A DNA stretch of 64,000 bases, taken from Daphnia carinata. Its lineage: Eukaryota > Arthropoda > Branchiopoda > Diplostraca > Daphniidae. The DNA is taken from NCBI RefSeq assembly GCF_022539665.2, contig NC_081333.1:620001-684000 (forward strand), read 5' to 3'. Below, piece after piece: positions 13,125 through 24,900 of this stretch (positions are counted from its first letter, which is position 1; each line of letters begins with the position of its first letter). The translations under genes and the position numbers were made by a program. Below the pieces are notes generated by a model. It was not told where the DNA came from and did not search any database. It was given only the letters and a program-made list of their open reading frames with translations.

Positions 13125-13130
13125 TTTATT
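13125..13130 (-). terminator. Polyadenylation signal AATAAA for TSEN2
   Basis: AATAAA on the minus strand lies about 125 nt beyond the TSEN2 stop (13254-13256) and fits a short 3' UTR. Confidence 0.5.
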
Positions 13131-13253
13131 ATTGATTATCTGATTGATGTGAATATTTGATCCTTTAACTCCTTCATTGCTGCTACATTCATCCAGTCCC
13201 AGAGTTGCAACACTTACGTCATTCAACACACCTGATGGGGCTCATTTCATGAG

Positions 13254-14476
13254 CTAATCAATTATTCGTTCTTGGGCAGAAACCCATCGCTTCAAGACCA
13301 CAACATTTAATTTCAAATGTCTAAGACATTCCGGAGTGGTTAACTTAGGTACAGGATGCATGGGCACCACATCACACAGTACAAGCTCCTGTCAAAAATA
13401 GCAAAAGTGTATTAATAAAACTATAGGAGGAAAAGAAATTTTACTTTTCAGTGCAAACTACCTTTGATACAGATTCTGTAATACGGTTTACAGTGGCAAG
13501 TTGTATCCAACTGTCAATACTTTCATTAGACATGTTCAGGTCACGCACTACTACTGAATAAGATGCATGATGAAACTCAGGTCCTTGTTTGTATAGGACT
13601 ATATGAAAATGCATTCCATCATTATGAATCAAAAAAAAATTTAATAAACATAACATACTGAAATCTCCGCCAAACTTAAGACCCGATCGGACTACCCAAC
13701 CAGACAATCGAAAATGTTGATAAGATAGATATCTATGATATGACAGTTGTCAGTAAAAACATTTGCAATAAAGCATGTGGCTAAACATTTTAATTAAAAT
13801 AGTGTTAGTTAGTTAGACTAGCTTAAGGTTTAAAAATTTGCCTGCTGATTAGCTGTATAGAAAATATAGTGCAAAAAAAAAATCAAAACAAATTTTTAAA
13901 GCAGACGTTTGATGGGAGTAAACTAAATTTGCAATTGCAATAAATTTTTTCATACCGAGACAAAAAGTTGTTGGTAGTTTTCATAAACAAATCCCAGATT
14001 TCGTCCAGATTCAAGAATTTTTCTTCAAATTTTACTTGTAAACATCCAATGGCATAGCTTAGGAAAAATGCTTCTTCAACCATCAAGTTTGAAGTTTCGC
14101 TAACATCACTGGAAAATTAAGCATAATTAGTCATTGTGAAATGAAAATTACAATTGCTACAACTATTATCGGATATGTTTTTACTTCATAGATGATTCAA
14201 AATTTGGTAAGCTCCTTGAAAGATTTCCTTTCCCAAAACATCCCTAAATGCAAAATAGTTATTAAAATAGTTTTACATCATTTTAATGGGAACTAAACAT
14301 TGTGTAGTAGACCAAGATCATACATAGGAATACAATAGCTGTTTTTGCTCCACATCTTCGATCTCCACACTGCAACCATTAAACCTTCCAACGATATAAT
14401 AATTCGGCAGAGAACAAGGTGAATATCGTAAGGTACGAGCACCTTTCTTTCTTTTGAAGAAATTTTCTTTCGACAT
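13254..14476 (-). CDS. TSEN2: tRNA-splicing endonuclease subunit Sen2, 6 exons
   Basis: Catalytic subunit of the heterotetrameric tRNA intron endonuclease, which cuts the 5' splice site of precursor tRNAs. Exons (minus): 14324-14476, 14185-14243, 13956-14108, 13659-13732, 13462-13598, 13254-13388; all junctions are GT-AG and in phase, giving 236 aa. The N-terminal domain holds GCFGKGNLSRSLP, typical of Sen2. The C-terminal nuclease domain has SGLKFGGDF, then LYKQGPEFHHASYSVVV, then SVSKELVLC. By comparison with known Sen2 proteins the catalytic triad is Tyr149, His157 and Lys192, all present. An in-frame TAA sits directly before the ATG, fixing the start. The protein is much shorter than human TSEN2 (about 465 aa) because the linker between the two domains is nearly absent. 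Confidence 0.95.
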
Positions 14477-15455
14477 TTAAGCAGATAATAACTTTATTTC
14501 AGGACTCATCCATTTGTCATCACCGATTAGTTGTGGAATCACTTTAGGGAACCCGGTAAAATATGTACGGAGACAGAGGACGACAAACGTGTAACGATGT
14601 ACCATGGAAATCTTTGTGGAAAAGCAAAATGCTGTTATGAAACGTGGACTTCTACTGTTTAATCTTCTTTCCAGAGAACAGGCGGGGCGCAAAAAGGGGC
14701 GCTAAACGTGAGTTTCCCATGTTTTACCGTAAGCTGACAACGTTAGATATTTATTATACAGTTGCTTACCAATTAAGGTGTAATATATATATAATAATCA
14801 TTCATGTTCCTGTGCGTATCTTCAAAATATTTTCAATTAATTATATGATTTGTGGTACCTAATTAGAAGTTTTAAAAACTGCTGCATAATATTGTTTTAT
14901 TATTTTTTCATTCATAAGTTCATGAAAGACAAGTCACAAACGTAGACGCCATCTATTGGCAATTATCGTACCCATGATTTGCCAACTGTATAGAATTTTT
15001 ATGGGAAAATGTCTAAAAACAAGAAACCATTGAAATTCAAATTTTATTTATGGTGTTTTGCCAATCCATGAGCCATTTAGATTCTTACTACTATTTGTTT
15101 GCCCAATATTGAAAAAAGATTATTTTTTCTTATAACTGACTATTTTATTGATTATCTGACTCCCTAGACGTGTTTGAACATTCATACTTTTGGAGTAGCT
15201 AGGAGAAACTTTTTTCTTTGCTTGTTTCAAATTGTTCTTAATTAAATTTTCAATAAAAACTAATTGAACTTAGTGTGAATATAGGCACTAAACTGAAATT
15301 CGACGTTAAATTTTAGTGATGACTTGGTGTTTTGGAAAAAAAATGCAAGAAAACTTCGAGATTTCACACTTGCGGGGTTCACATCAGCGGTGCATTTGCA
15401 GATAAGCGCGTATGATAGAAAGAGATCTCATTCTGATCAAACTCAAAATTCGAAA
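14477..15455. other. Intergenic region between divergent TSEN2 and repeat-protein genes
   Basis: About 1 kb of AT-rich sequence separates the TSEN2 start (minus) from the repeat-protein start (plus), so it should hold both promoters. A minus open frame of 71 codons (14477-14692) ends immediately before the TSEN2 ATG and is probably leader sequence. A short upstream ORF starts at 15319 in a different frame from the 15456 start. No clear TATA box or initiator is seen. Confidence 0.5.
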
Positions 15456-18400
15456 ATGGTTAAGCGTTCAACATGCTACTTCGCAGTGTCGACAGTTCTT
15501 GCAGTTAGCGGTTTAGTGGGGCTCATCGTGATGTTGGGGACCAGGGTAGAACCATGCCCCCACATTCAGTGTACTCCAGAAAACCCAGATCCTTCGATCC
15601 TCCAGTCCTCACCAGATTTGATTACAACTTCTCATCTCACTTCTCCTGGCAGCTCACCAGATATTCTGCTAGAAAGAAAAATTGCTTCCCTCACCAAAAC
15701 CGAATTTTACGAATCAGATGTTAAAAATATCGACAACATTAACGTTCGGAAACCACGAGGAAGGATTATTTCTCGGACTAGTTCCTTGGAAAACGCTGAT
15801 GACAAAAAAAGTGAACGACCTAATAGACACTTGGAAATCCAGTCTACGATCAACTTGGAAGTCGAAGAGAAACTGACAAGTCTGTTGACATCTATTGTTT
15901 CCCCCGATATCGATTACGCAGTAGGATGGTATATGTACAACAAGATGTCGATACTCCTTTCAGAACAAGGAATGGACGAGAATATCAAAACGAAAGTTCA
16001 GCAAATCCTAGAAAACATAATGGATCGACAAGACAACGACCAGGCCATTAAACTGCAAATAGTGAAACTCTTGTCAAGAATTGCTTCGCAAAACACCGAG
16101 GAGGCCCTAAAATGGAAAATACTCAAACTTCTCTTGAAAATAGTTTCACAAGACACAGAAACGAAAATGAAGTCAAAAATGATAACCATCCTTCAAGCTA
16201 TTACCGACGAGAACAGATTCGAAAGAAAGCTGAAGTCCGCAAATTCTCTGTCTGCAATCGTTGACTACCACGCCATAGATGAAACAAGATCACAAATGGA
16301 AAATATACTTTCTATGGTAGTCTTCGATATTTCTCGTGAGGATGGAAGTCCGCGCGAGAAAGGAGACATGATGATCTTGTTCTCGAAAATACTTGGTGGT
16401 CTCAACGGACTGGAAATGGACGATAATCAAAAATTAAATATGATTAACGTTCTCTTCAGTGTTACTGATGAACAAAAATCACCTGAAGCGACCCCTGCCG
16501 AGAAACTAGACCTGTTGAATGTGTTCTCAAATATCCTTCATGAAACTAAAGCACTTGAATTGGACGTTGAACACAAATCAGAAATGATTAACGTACTCTC
16601 CAGTGTTGCACGTGAAGGAAACACACCAGATGCGGTACTACGTATGAAAACAGACATGACGAAAGCGTTCGTGAAAATACTTTATGGCCTCAGAGGATTG
16701 GAATTGAACCGTGATCAGAAATCAAAAATGATTGAAGTTCTCTCCAAATCAGAAATAATCAACGTACTCTCTAATATCGCAGGTGAAGGAAACACACCAG
16801 ATACGGGGCTACGTATGAAGACAGACATGGCGAACATGTTGTCGAAAATACTTCGTGACCTCAGCGGATTGGAATTGGACCGGGATCAGAAATCAAAAAT
16901 GATTAAAGTTCTCTCCGGTGTTATTCATGAAGAAAAATCACCTGAAGCGGGCCTTACCGAGAAAAAAGACATGCTGAATGTTTTCTCGAATATCCTTCTT
17001 GTCACTAAAGAACTTGAATTGGACGTTGAACACAAATCAGAAATGATTAACGTACTCTCCAGCGTTACCCGTGAAGCTAACACACCAGATGCGGGATTAC
17101 GTATGAAATCAGATATGACGAAGGTGTTCTCGAAAATACTTCATGACCTAAACGAACTGGAATTGGACCATGATCAGAAATTGAAAATGACAAAAGTTTT
17201 CTCCAGTGTTACTGACCAAGAACAATCACCTGAAGCGGGCCCTGCAGAGAAAAAAGACATGCTGAATGTTCTCTTGAGTATCCTTCATGGCATTAAAGCA
17301 CTTGAATTGGACGTTGAACACAAATCAGAAATGATCAACGTACTCTCTAATATTGCACGTGAAGGAAACACACCAGATGCGGGGCTACGTATGAAGACAG
17401 ACATGGCGAACGTGTTGTCGAAAATACTTCATGACCTCAGCGGATTGGAATTGGACCGTGATCAAAAATTAAGAATGATTAAAGTTCTCTCCGGTGTTAT
17501 TCATGAAGAAACATCACCTGAAGCGGGCCCTGCCGAGAAAAAAGACATGCTGATTGTTTTCTCGAATATCCTTCTTGGTATTAAAGAACTTGAATTGGAC
17601 GTTGAACACAAATCAGAAATGATTAACCTACTCTTCAGGGTAACCAGTGAAGATAAAACACCAGATGCGGTATTACGTATGAAAACAGGCATGACGAAGG
17701 TGTTCTCGAAAATGCTTAATAACCTTAACGGACTGGAATTGGACCATGACCAGAGATCAGACATGATTAAAGTTCTCTCCAGTGTTACTTATGAAGAACA
17801 ATCACCTGAAGCGGGCCCTGTCGAGAAAAAAGACATGCTGAATGTTTTCTCGAACATCCTTCATGGCATTAAAGCACTTGAATTGGACGTTGAACAAAAA
17901 TCAGAAATGATTAACGTACTCTCCAATGTTGCCCGTGAAGAAAATGCACAAGATGCAGGACTACGTATAAAAACAGGCATGACGAACGTGTTCTCGAGAA
18001 TACTTCGTACCGTCAACGGACTGGAAATGGACCATGATCAGAAATCAAAAATGATTCAAGTTATCTCCAGTGTTATTGACGAAGAAAGATCACCTGAAGC
18101 GGGCCCTGCCGAGAAAAAAGACATGCTGAATGTTTTCTCGAATATCCTTCGAGGCATTAAAGCACTTGAATTGGACGTTAAACACGAATCAGAGATGATT
18201 AGCAAAACCTTCAGTGTTGCCTTTGAAGAAAAAACACCAGATGCGGGACTACGCATGAAAACAGACATGACGAAGGTGTTATCGGAAATACTTCATGATC
18301 TCAGCGGACTGGAATTAGACGATTATCAGAAATCAGAAATGATCAACGTTTTCTCTAGTGCTACTGCTGAAGAAAAATCACCTGAAGCGGGCCCTGCCAC

Positions 18401-18842
18401 GAAAGCAGACATGCTGAATGTTTTCTCGGATATCCTTCATGATATGCAAGCGCTTAACTTGGATGTTGAACAAAAATCAGTTATGATTTACATATTGCTC
18501 AGTGTTATCCGTGAAGATAGCACATCCATAGAAAGCCTTGCCGGGAAATCAGAAGTAACCGATGTATTCTCGAAAATGACTGCTGAAGTCAATGACGAAA
18601 CCTCTAAGGAGGATAGTCTAGAGAATATACCAAACATGGCAGACGCGCTCGGGGACTTATACGATGAAGAAGGATCACTGGAGTCATCGTCACTTGACCT
18701 GCAGTTCAGCCAAATGATGGGAAAAATCTCTTTTTTCTATTCACTGCAAGATCCAGACGGTAAACTGAGAGTTCTACAGTTAATGTCAGAAACCTTCCGG
18801 ATGAAGATTCCTATCCAGCCGACTGAAGAAGAATCAGAGTAA
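15456..18842 (+). CDS. Membrane-anchored protein with 96-residue tandem repeats
   Basis: A single-exon frame of 1128 aa; I recognise no family. 15456 is the first ATG in a frame open from about 15324. Residues 1-34 are a short basic N terminus followed by one hydrophobic segment (STVLAVSGLVGLIVMLG), fitting a signal anchor with the rest outside the cell or in the lumen. Residues about 130-290 carry shorter, divergent helical repeats (IASQNTEEA, IVSQDTETK). From about residue 293 to 1023 the protein consists of alternating 48-residue halves, type A (SPEAGPAEKKDMLNVFSNIL...) and type B (TPDAGLRMKTDMTKVFSKIL...). These are charged, leucine-rich and predicted helical. The C terminus is acidic (ends EEESE). 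No enzyme motif or cysteine pattern is visible. It could be a structural or interaction scaffold; function unknown. Confidence 0.85.
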   Translation: MVKRSTCYFAVSTVLAVSGLVGLIVMLGTRVEPCPHIQCTPENPDPSILQSSPDLITTSHLTSPGSSPDILLERKIASLTKTEFYESDVKNIDNINVRKPRGRIISRTSSLENADDKKSERPNRHLEIQSTINLEVEEKLTSLLTSIVSPDIDYAVGWYMYNKMSILLSEQGMDENIKTKVQQILENIMDRQDNDQAIKLQIVKLLSRIASQNTEEALKWKILKLLLKIVSQDTETKMKSKMITILQAITDENRFERKLKSANSLSAIVDYHAIDETRSQMENILSMVVFDISREDGSPREKGDMMILFSKILGGLNGLEMDDNQKLNMINVLFSVTDEQKSPEATPAEKLDLLNVFSNILHETKALELDVEHKSEMINVLSSVAREGNTPDAVLRMKTDMTKAFVKILYGLRGLELNRDQKSKMIEVLSKSEIINVLSNIAGEGNTPDTGLRMKTDMANMLSKILRDLSGLELDRDQKSKMIKVLSGVIHEEKSPEAGLTEKKDMLNVFSNILLVTKELELDVEHKSEMINVLSSVTREANTPDAGLRMKSDMTKVFSKILHDLNELELDHDQKLKMTKVFSSVTDQEQSPEAGPAEKKDMLNVLLSILHGIKALELDVEHKSEMINVLSNIAREGNTPDAGLRMKTDMANVLSKILHDLSGLELDRDQKLRMIKVLSGVIHEETSPEAGPAEKKDMLIVFSNILLGIKELELDVEHKSEMINLLFRVTSEDKTPDAVLRMKTGMTKVFSKMLNNLNGLELDHDQRSDMIKVLSSVTYEEQSPEAGPVEKKDMLNVFSNILHGIKALELDVEQKSEMINVLSNVAREENAQDAGLRIKTGMTNVFSRILRTVNGLEMDHDQKSKMIQVISSVIDEERSPEAGPAEKKDMLNVFSNILRGIKALELDVKHESEMISKTFSVAFEEKTPDAGLRMKTDMTKVLSEILHDLSGLELDDYQKSEMINVFSSATAEEKSPEAGPATKADMLNVFSDILHDMQALNLDVEQKSVMIYILLSVIREDSTSIESLAGKSEVTDVFSKMTAEVNDETSKEDSLENIPNMADALGDLYDEEGSLESSSLDLQFSQMMGKISFFYSLQDPDGKLRVLQLMSETFRMKIPIQPTEEESE
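16335..18530 (+). repeat. Tandem array of 288-bp coding repeats
   Basis: The SPEA codons start at 16479, 16938, 17226, 17514, 17802, 18090 and 18378. The last five intervals and the 16938-17226 interval are exactly 288 bp, so the array has no indels over six intervals. The first interval is 459 bp, i.e. 288 plus 171. Each unit is two related 144-bp halves (TPDA lies 144 bp after SPEA). Nucleotide similarity between units is high. A half unit precedes the first SPEA and a degenerate half follows the last. Confidence 0.95.
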
Positions 18843-18895
18843 ATCTTGTCTACACCTCTTACAACTTAACCTTTTTCTACTTTCGACCACAATTC

Positions 18896-18932
18896 AATAA
18901 AAATACTGTTTGTGTAATTTGGCCTGAATAAA
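18896..18932 (+). terminator. Two AATAAA signals after the repeat-protein gene
   Basis: AATAAA occurs at 18896-18901 and 18927-18932, 54 and 85 nt after the stop codon. Both suit a short 3' UTR, which supports transcription of the intronless frame as a real gene. Confidence 0.6.
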
Positions 18933-21900
18933 ATACAAAAAATTAAAAAAAAATGATTGTTATTCTATTTCATTATTAAGTAGCGATTAATAACACAGAG
19001 AGACCTCATGCACGAGGCGGATACAGGGTTCCCGTAGTTTAGCAAAGTAGAAATCCACCATGTAGTTTTCACTACACCAGGCTTACTGTCACTGTTCAAT
19101 AGAAAATTTTGGCAAATTATATTTCCTCCTAGGTAATACTACACGGCAAACTCTGTGCACTAGTTTAGCATCTGTTTATCTAGTTAGCAAAATAAAGCCA
19201 TATTATTGTTATAGTACACAATATTAGTTAGGGAAATCTTAAGTCAAATATAGGGCCGGAGTTCCTCTGTGAGGATGGAGGAGGAGGGACAATGGCCCTA
19301 CACTTAACTTAAGATTAAGGTTACTATCATTGTCGCGGGGAGAAAGAAGAGTGATTAGCTCTTCACAGGAATGATTCACCAGGCACCCACTTTTAGAAAG
19401 ATACGGAGGTACGCAGTCGGAACCAGGGTTAATTCGCGCAACAGTATAAAACGGTGATGCGGAACTCCGTTGGTCAAGTCCCCATCCGGGGAGCTCTCGG
19501 AGTTTACTAAGGGCTTACTGCGGTATACTAGCGAGCAACTACAGCAGCATTTTGGCGGACAGATATAATGGGCGGGTCGGCGGGCACAGATAGGGAGGGT
19601 TTCGAATTAATACTAAAGAGTAAAAAAACAAAATGCGTGGACCGACTGGCAGTCTAAAATGGCAAAAAAAGGCGTTAAAAATTTTTTCATGCCACCTATC
19701 CCCCGGCCCTGGACATGCTCAAAGTTACTAATACCATAAATAGTACAGTACACTTCAGATGCAGCCCATGTTTCAAAGCAACTGCGCTACGCATGCTTAG
19801 CTCCAGAGATGGCGTTGTGGCGGCTGTGTTCGAAATACGTAAGGAAGAAAGGGGGGCTAGTTGGCACGGGGGATGGTGGTAAATCCCGTTTTTCGCGGCC
19901 ACCAATCAAATTGAAATCCTGGCAAAAAATATAATTTAAAATCTCAAAATATAATTCAAATGGATTGCCATGGCAACTCGGTAACACCATTACAGCTTCG
20001 AAAAACACATTTAAATAAGTAATTTTTCATTGCGACCAACATAAACATACGCTCATTCACATCAAGTAAGCCGCTGAATTTTCATACGAAGAACAGTCGA
20101 TATTTCGTACATATAGCTGTAGCTGTTAAAGGCCCGTATCATTTCTGCGTTACATAATTAATCGCGCTAATCTGGCAGCATTGAAAACAAACGACTGCTC
20201 TTGTGTTGCTGTAACGTTATAGTCGTGTATAAGGTGACCAAACCTAGCTTTGCTGATTAATGATTGATTAAAAATCTGATTGGTCAGAGGCCATTGCATT
20301 GAGTATGCCAGCAGGCAGCAGCAGTCACATGCACAGTTCGAAGCGAACTGGATTTGTTGGCTGGCCATACCTCCAGATGGTTATCCTTTACTGGCTGTCT
20401 GCATTTGCATATATAGAATAGCTATGGATACAAGGCATTCGACAGATATATTTGATCGCGTTTGGCTTGACCGCTTTAGATGAGGGGACCTCGAACTGAC
20501 CGATAAGGTAGACCAATGAGACATGTTTCGGTTGACGTGATGAATTGAGCATTGTCCCCTGTCGTACGTGAGCTTGTTCGACAGCTATTCGTTTCTTCGT
20601 ATTATTTCTCTTCTCTGATACGGGCTAAACTTGTTTCTTTCTGTTTTCCATTTTCCCTTTTTTTTTTTCTTTTGCTTTCTGTCTCCCTCCTCTTAAATCG
20701 TGAAGCTCCTTTTTTGACCATTACTAGCCCAACCTTCTACCTCGTCGCGTAAGGAGTTCTGCACCAAGCCGCCATTGGAGACGATATGAATGAATAGAAC
20801 ATATAAATGCAGATAAATGCCAGATTGCTGCCGTGGCGTTGGGGTGATAACCTTGGTGGGTTGGAAAGACGAGTCATACCTTGAATACTAATCGTTCGTT
20901 GTCAACACCATACTATTTATCTTGCTTTTTTGTTTTTCTTTTTGTTTTTGTTGCTTTTCTTATTTATTTATATTTTTCTTGCTGTCCATCTCGTTAGTTA
21001 GTAGCTAACTTGGCTAGTTCTAACCCATTTCTAGTAGACCTCTCGTTCTTTTGTGTGTTTCTTTCCCATAAATTCAGCCATCTCGATTTTTCTTCGAAAA
21101 CAATAACCCGTTCAATGACATCATTGTGTCTTTTCCATCAAGGAGAGAATTCTGACTCAGAAAAGTGGAAAGAAAAGGATCAACAAAAGAAAAAAAAAAC
21201 AATATTTAACTAACTTTTTCACCAGAAAAGATTTTCAAATGTAATTACTTCTACCAACTACATTTTAACAACATGTTAGTTAGTCTTATATTAAAAACGT
21301 ATTTAGATACAGGAAAAAATGATGGCATAGTACGATAGCGTTGTTAACTCAATCAATTTTGTCCACCTTTTGTAGAACCATCAGGCTCGTGGAGTTCTGT
21401 GAATTATCAAACATAATCGTTATGAGAGGCTAGCCAAGTTAATTTAGTACGCCAGGGACTTTTTAATTGCGTACAGGTCTGTTTTGCAACCAGAAATGTT
21501 TCGTAAACAAATTGGCTGTGTATACGTATTTTACAATATTATATTAGGTGCTAGTTAATGTTTTATTCTATTTTTTTTTTTTTTTTAATAATTAAAATTA
21601 ATTTGACTACCAATGAAAATTTGAGATCGGTTTCCCAATTGAAGTTTTCCAAAGTTGAGTAATTGGTTTTGTCTTTTGCAGTTAGAGTTACAGGTAAAAG
21701 CACGCGTAGTGTAACCGTAGTTAGGTGTCCCAAGTTCCCGTGAAGGTCCTTCAAACTCCATATTTTTAAAAGTAAAAAGAAGCCAAAAAAAAAAAAAAAA
21801 AAAAAAAAAACACACAACTATCACAGTCTATTCTATCACCTTCACAGTTTCCCCTAGATGAAGCTAGAACTAATGAGCCGTGGTCGGTCGTCTCCTTTCT

Positions 21901-24900
21901 CTCTGCCTCCCATTCCAAATGTAGCGATGATGCATAGCAACGAGTGTGCGATGAAACTCGGTTGAGTTTTTATCTGATGGGACGGATACCAACTGGCTCC
22001 TTCATGCCGTTCTCTCTTGTTGTTCTGCTTCCCCATTCGTCTACGTCCACTTTCTTATACGAATCGGCTTGAAGTCTACAGAATAAAAAGAAAAAAACTG
22101 AAAAAGGAAGAAAAAAAAAAAAAAAAAAAAGAAACACAAAATGTCTGATTGTATCTTGCTGGCGTTTGTACTGAACTGGACCCACCTTTAATAGTTGGTA
22201 TTTAGAAAAGTAGCGGGCCAACAGACTTTTATTTTTGTTTTTGGTGGTTGTAATCAGTAACCAGCACGGTGAAGCTATTTGTGTTGTTAGTCAAGAGAAA
22301 TATCTCCTATAATCTTAGGAACGTGGAACCTTTTGAATTTTCAATGGTAGCAACGCACCACATTCAGTTCTAAGATAAAAAAAATTCGGATTTTCGTACG
22401 CGAGAATCCCTATTTCTCAGTCTTGCCTACCATTAGAGAAATAACAGATTTTTATGTAGACTATCTTACCCGGAAAAATTGAAGCTCATATTATTTTATT
22501 TTTTTTTTTTTTTCTTAGTTACTCGTACGAGACTCCCCTAAAGAACGTCATCCATTTAGCATTGTCTGCAGTCACGATTGCGTTAGACTTATTGTATTTG
22601 GGAAATACGCTCTACAATTTTTCAAAGTAGACAGCGTACTAGGCCTGCTATTATTTTGAGTTTTAATCCACATTTTCTTTATGTTTTAGTTATTGAAAAC
22701 AGCCCGTTTTTAACACAATGTGTCATACAATTATGTCTTTTTTTGTCAGACAGTGATATTATTCCTTTATCCAGCAATGAATGAGTGTAAGGAATTTGGG
22801 CAAAGGACGATTTTGTTTCGTGGGCGTGGGGAAAAGGCAACAGACGTCACCGTTCTCGAGAGAATGTAACCATGTTGGCATTGCTATCTCTTTGAACTGG
22901 CTTCTGTATAAAAAATGCACTTAGTTCAATTCCATTCCTTGGTTCTTGCGGCTTTCACGCGTCTCGCTCACAAGGCTGCAGCTAAAATCCGCGTGATTCA
23001 CCCGCTGGCCTGTTTCGTGTTGACATATAAGCTTGCATTCTGGGGCCGATAGCATTCGGTTTGTTCTTTCCCAATTATTAGTGGTTCCCTTTTATTCGTC
23101 TTGTTCCTCTACAGCTTCTTCCATTTTTTTTTTTTTTTTACATGGCGCTGGCCTCTGTTTGCTTGTTTCTTAAAATCTCAAAATAATCCGGTCGTTATTT
23201 ATAGGAGCACTTGGATTAAATGAATAGCAGAACAAGAAATAACTTTGAATATTCAAATGTTGGAGAAAGCTTCCAGTCATTGTTAAATTGCCTTAATAGC
23301 AGAAGTCGTGACTAATAAATGTATTTAATAGCTAAACGCACAACTAACAGAGCCGGAGCGGGAAGGAGCCATTTTGAAAAGACTCTAATAATTTAAAAAC
23401 AAACGGACAAAAAAGTTTCGGAAGAACGGTTGACCTTTCGTAAAACAAATTTTATTTAAATGTGAGGAAAGTAACATTTGTGGTGAAGAAATGCAATAAA
23501 GAGAGTTCGTTGGTTGGAGGAATTTCGGGCAGCTATATTTCCGGAGAAGAAAAAAAAAAAATAGAGGATAAACATTCCGCAAATCGAACGTAAACTGCGC
23601 CAACAATCTGGCCTCCATGCTATACCTCAATGGAAAAATCATGTCTCAAATCTCCAATAATTGGGGTGGCAGTTATACACACGGCTAAGTTGGCTGTAGC
23701 ATCCGAGTTTGCTGCATTTCAACTGAATGGGCAACTCAACGCAAGGGCTTTGGAAGCACTCCGTTTCGAATTTCAGAGCTTGTTGTTTGTAAATGGGACA
23801 GGCGGATGGCGGATTAGCATGGGCTTCTAGTTGATCGTCTTGGCCATACGGCCTCTCTCTCTCTCCGTCCGTAACAATCCCCGATTTTGATCGGCCACAG
23901 CGTCCAATCAACATCCAGTCAGCATTCCTGTCAAGTTTGGTGCTAATCAATTCCACCACTCGGATAATTCCCTCTCGTTATCGTACGCCTCTCTGCTCCA
24001 ACCTTTTTTTTTTTTTTTTTTTTTTTTACGGTGGACATTAGCAATGCCGCTCTGCATTTCCAATCATCTTTTCTACGTTATGAATCACAGTTTATGAAAG
24101 GCGAACTTGAAAAAAAAAAAGGGGGAGGAAACCAATTCAGAGAGGCTAACCTAACAGGGCCATATACATAGATGTAATGTAAATAATAGAGAGCGGTACG
24201 AGGAACTGACGAGATGTGAATAAAAGCTGGAAGAGGGAATAAAAAAGGAGAGAAAATATCTAATAATAAAATAACCCGTGTTGCTTTGCAATCGCGCCCC
24301 CTCCCTTCACCTCTCTTTTACTCACCATCGCTCTCCTCTCGTCATCTTTGCCGTCCTCTTCCGTATCCTCTTTCGGGAAGCCCTGATTTCCCCTTCCCAT
24401 TCTTCCTCCTCTTTTTTTTTTTACGGTGACTATATTTAAAACCCCTGGCACCGCAGTTTTACCCCATACTACAGCATGTCTAACCTACCCGCTATATTCC
24501 ATTTTGCCTCTCTCCCTCTCTCTCGTTCTCTTCACTTTCCCGTTTTTTTTTTGTGCCCCCCCCCCCTCCCCACCTCTCTTAGTACTGTCAAACTGTTCGA
24601 CGCGTTTTCTATACTTTCTTTTTATATTCTAGATCCTTTCTTTTTTTTTTTTTATTTCCTTTTAAATAATATAACGATCGAAGCGCGGAGCTCCACAAAA
24701 ACCCCAAGCCCCAAACCGTCGTCCCCCTCTCCCCCCTTCTCTGGATTCCTTATACAACTGTATCAGCCGCTCCATCTCGTTGCTCCTCTTTAGACGCATC
24801 CAGCATTTAAACGAACACGTATAGAGAGGAGACACAGCATATCGTATTCCACCTAGTTTTTTTGTTGTTGTTGTTGTCGCCCTTTGCTCTCTGTCTCCTT

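Noticed and set aside
15324-15455. Upstream extension of the repeat-protein frame starting at TTG
   Set aside because: 15324 is a TTG, not an ATG; 15456 is the first ATG and directly precedes a hydrophobic anchor.
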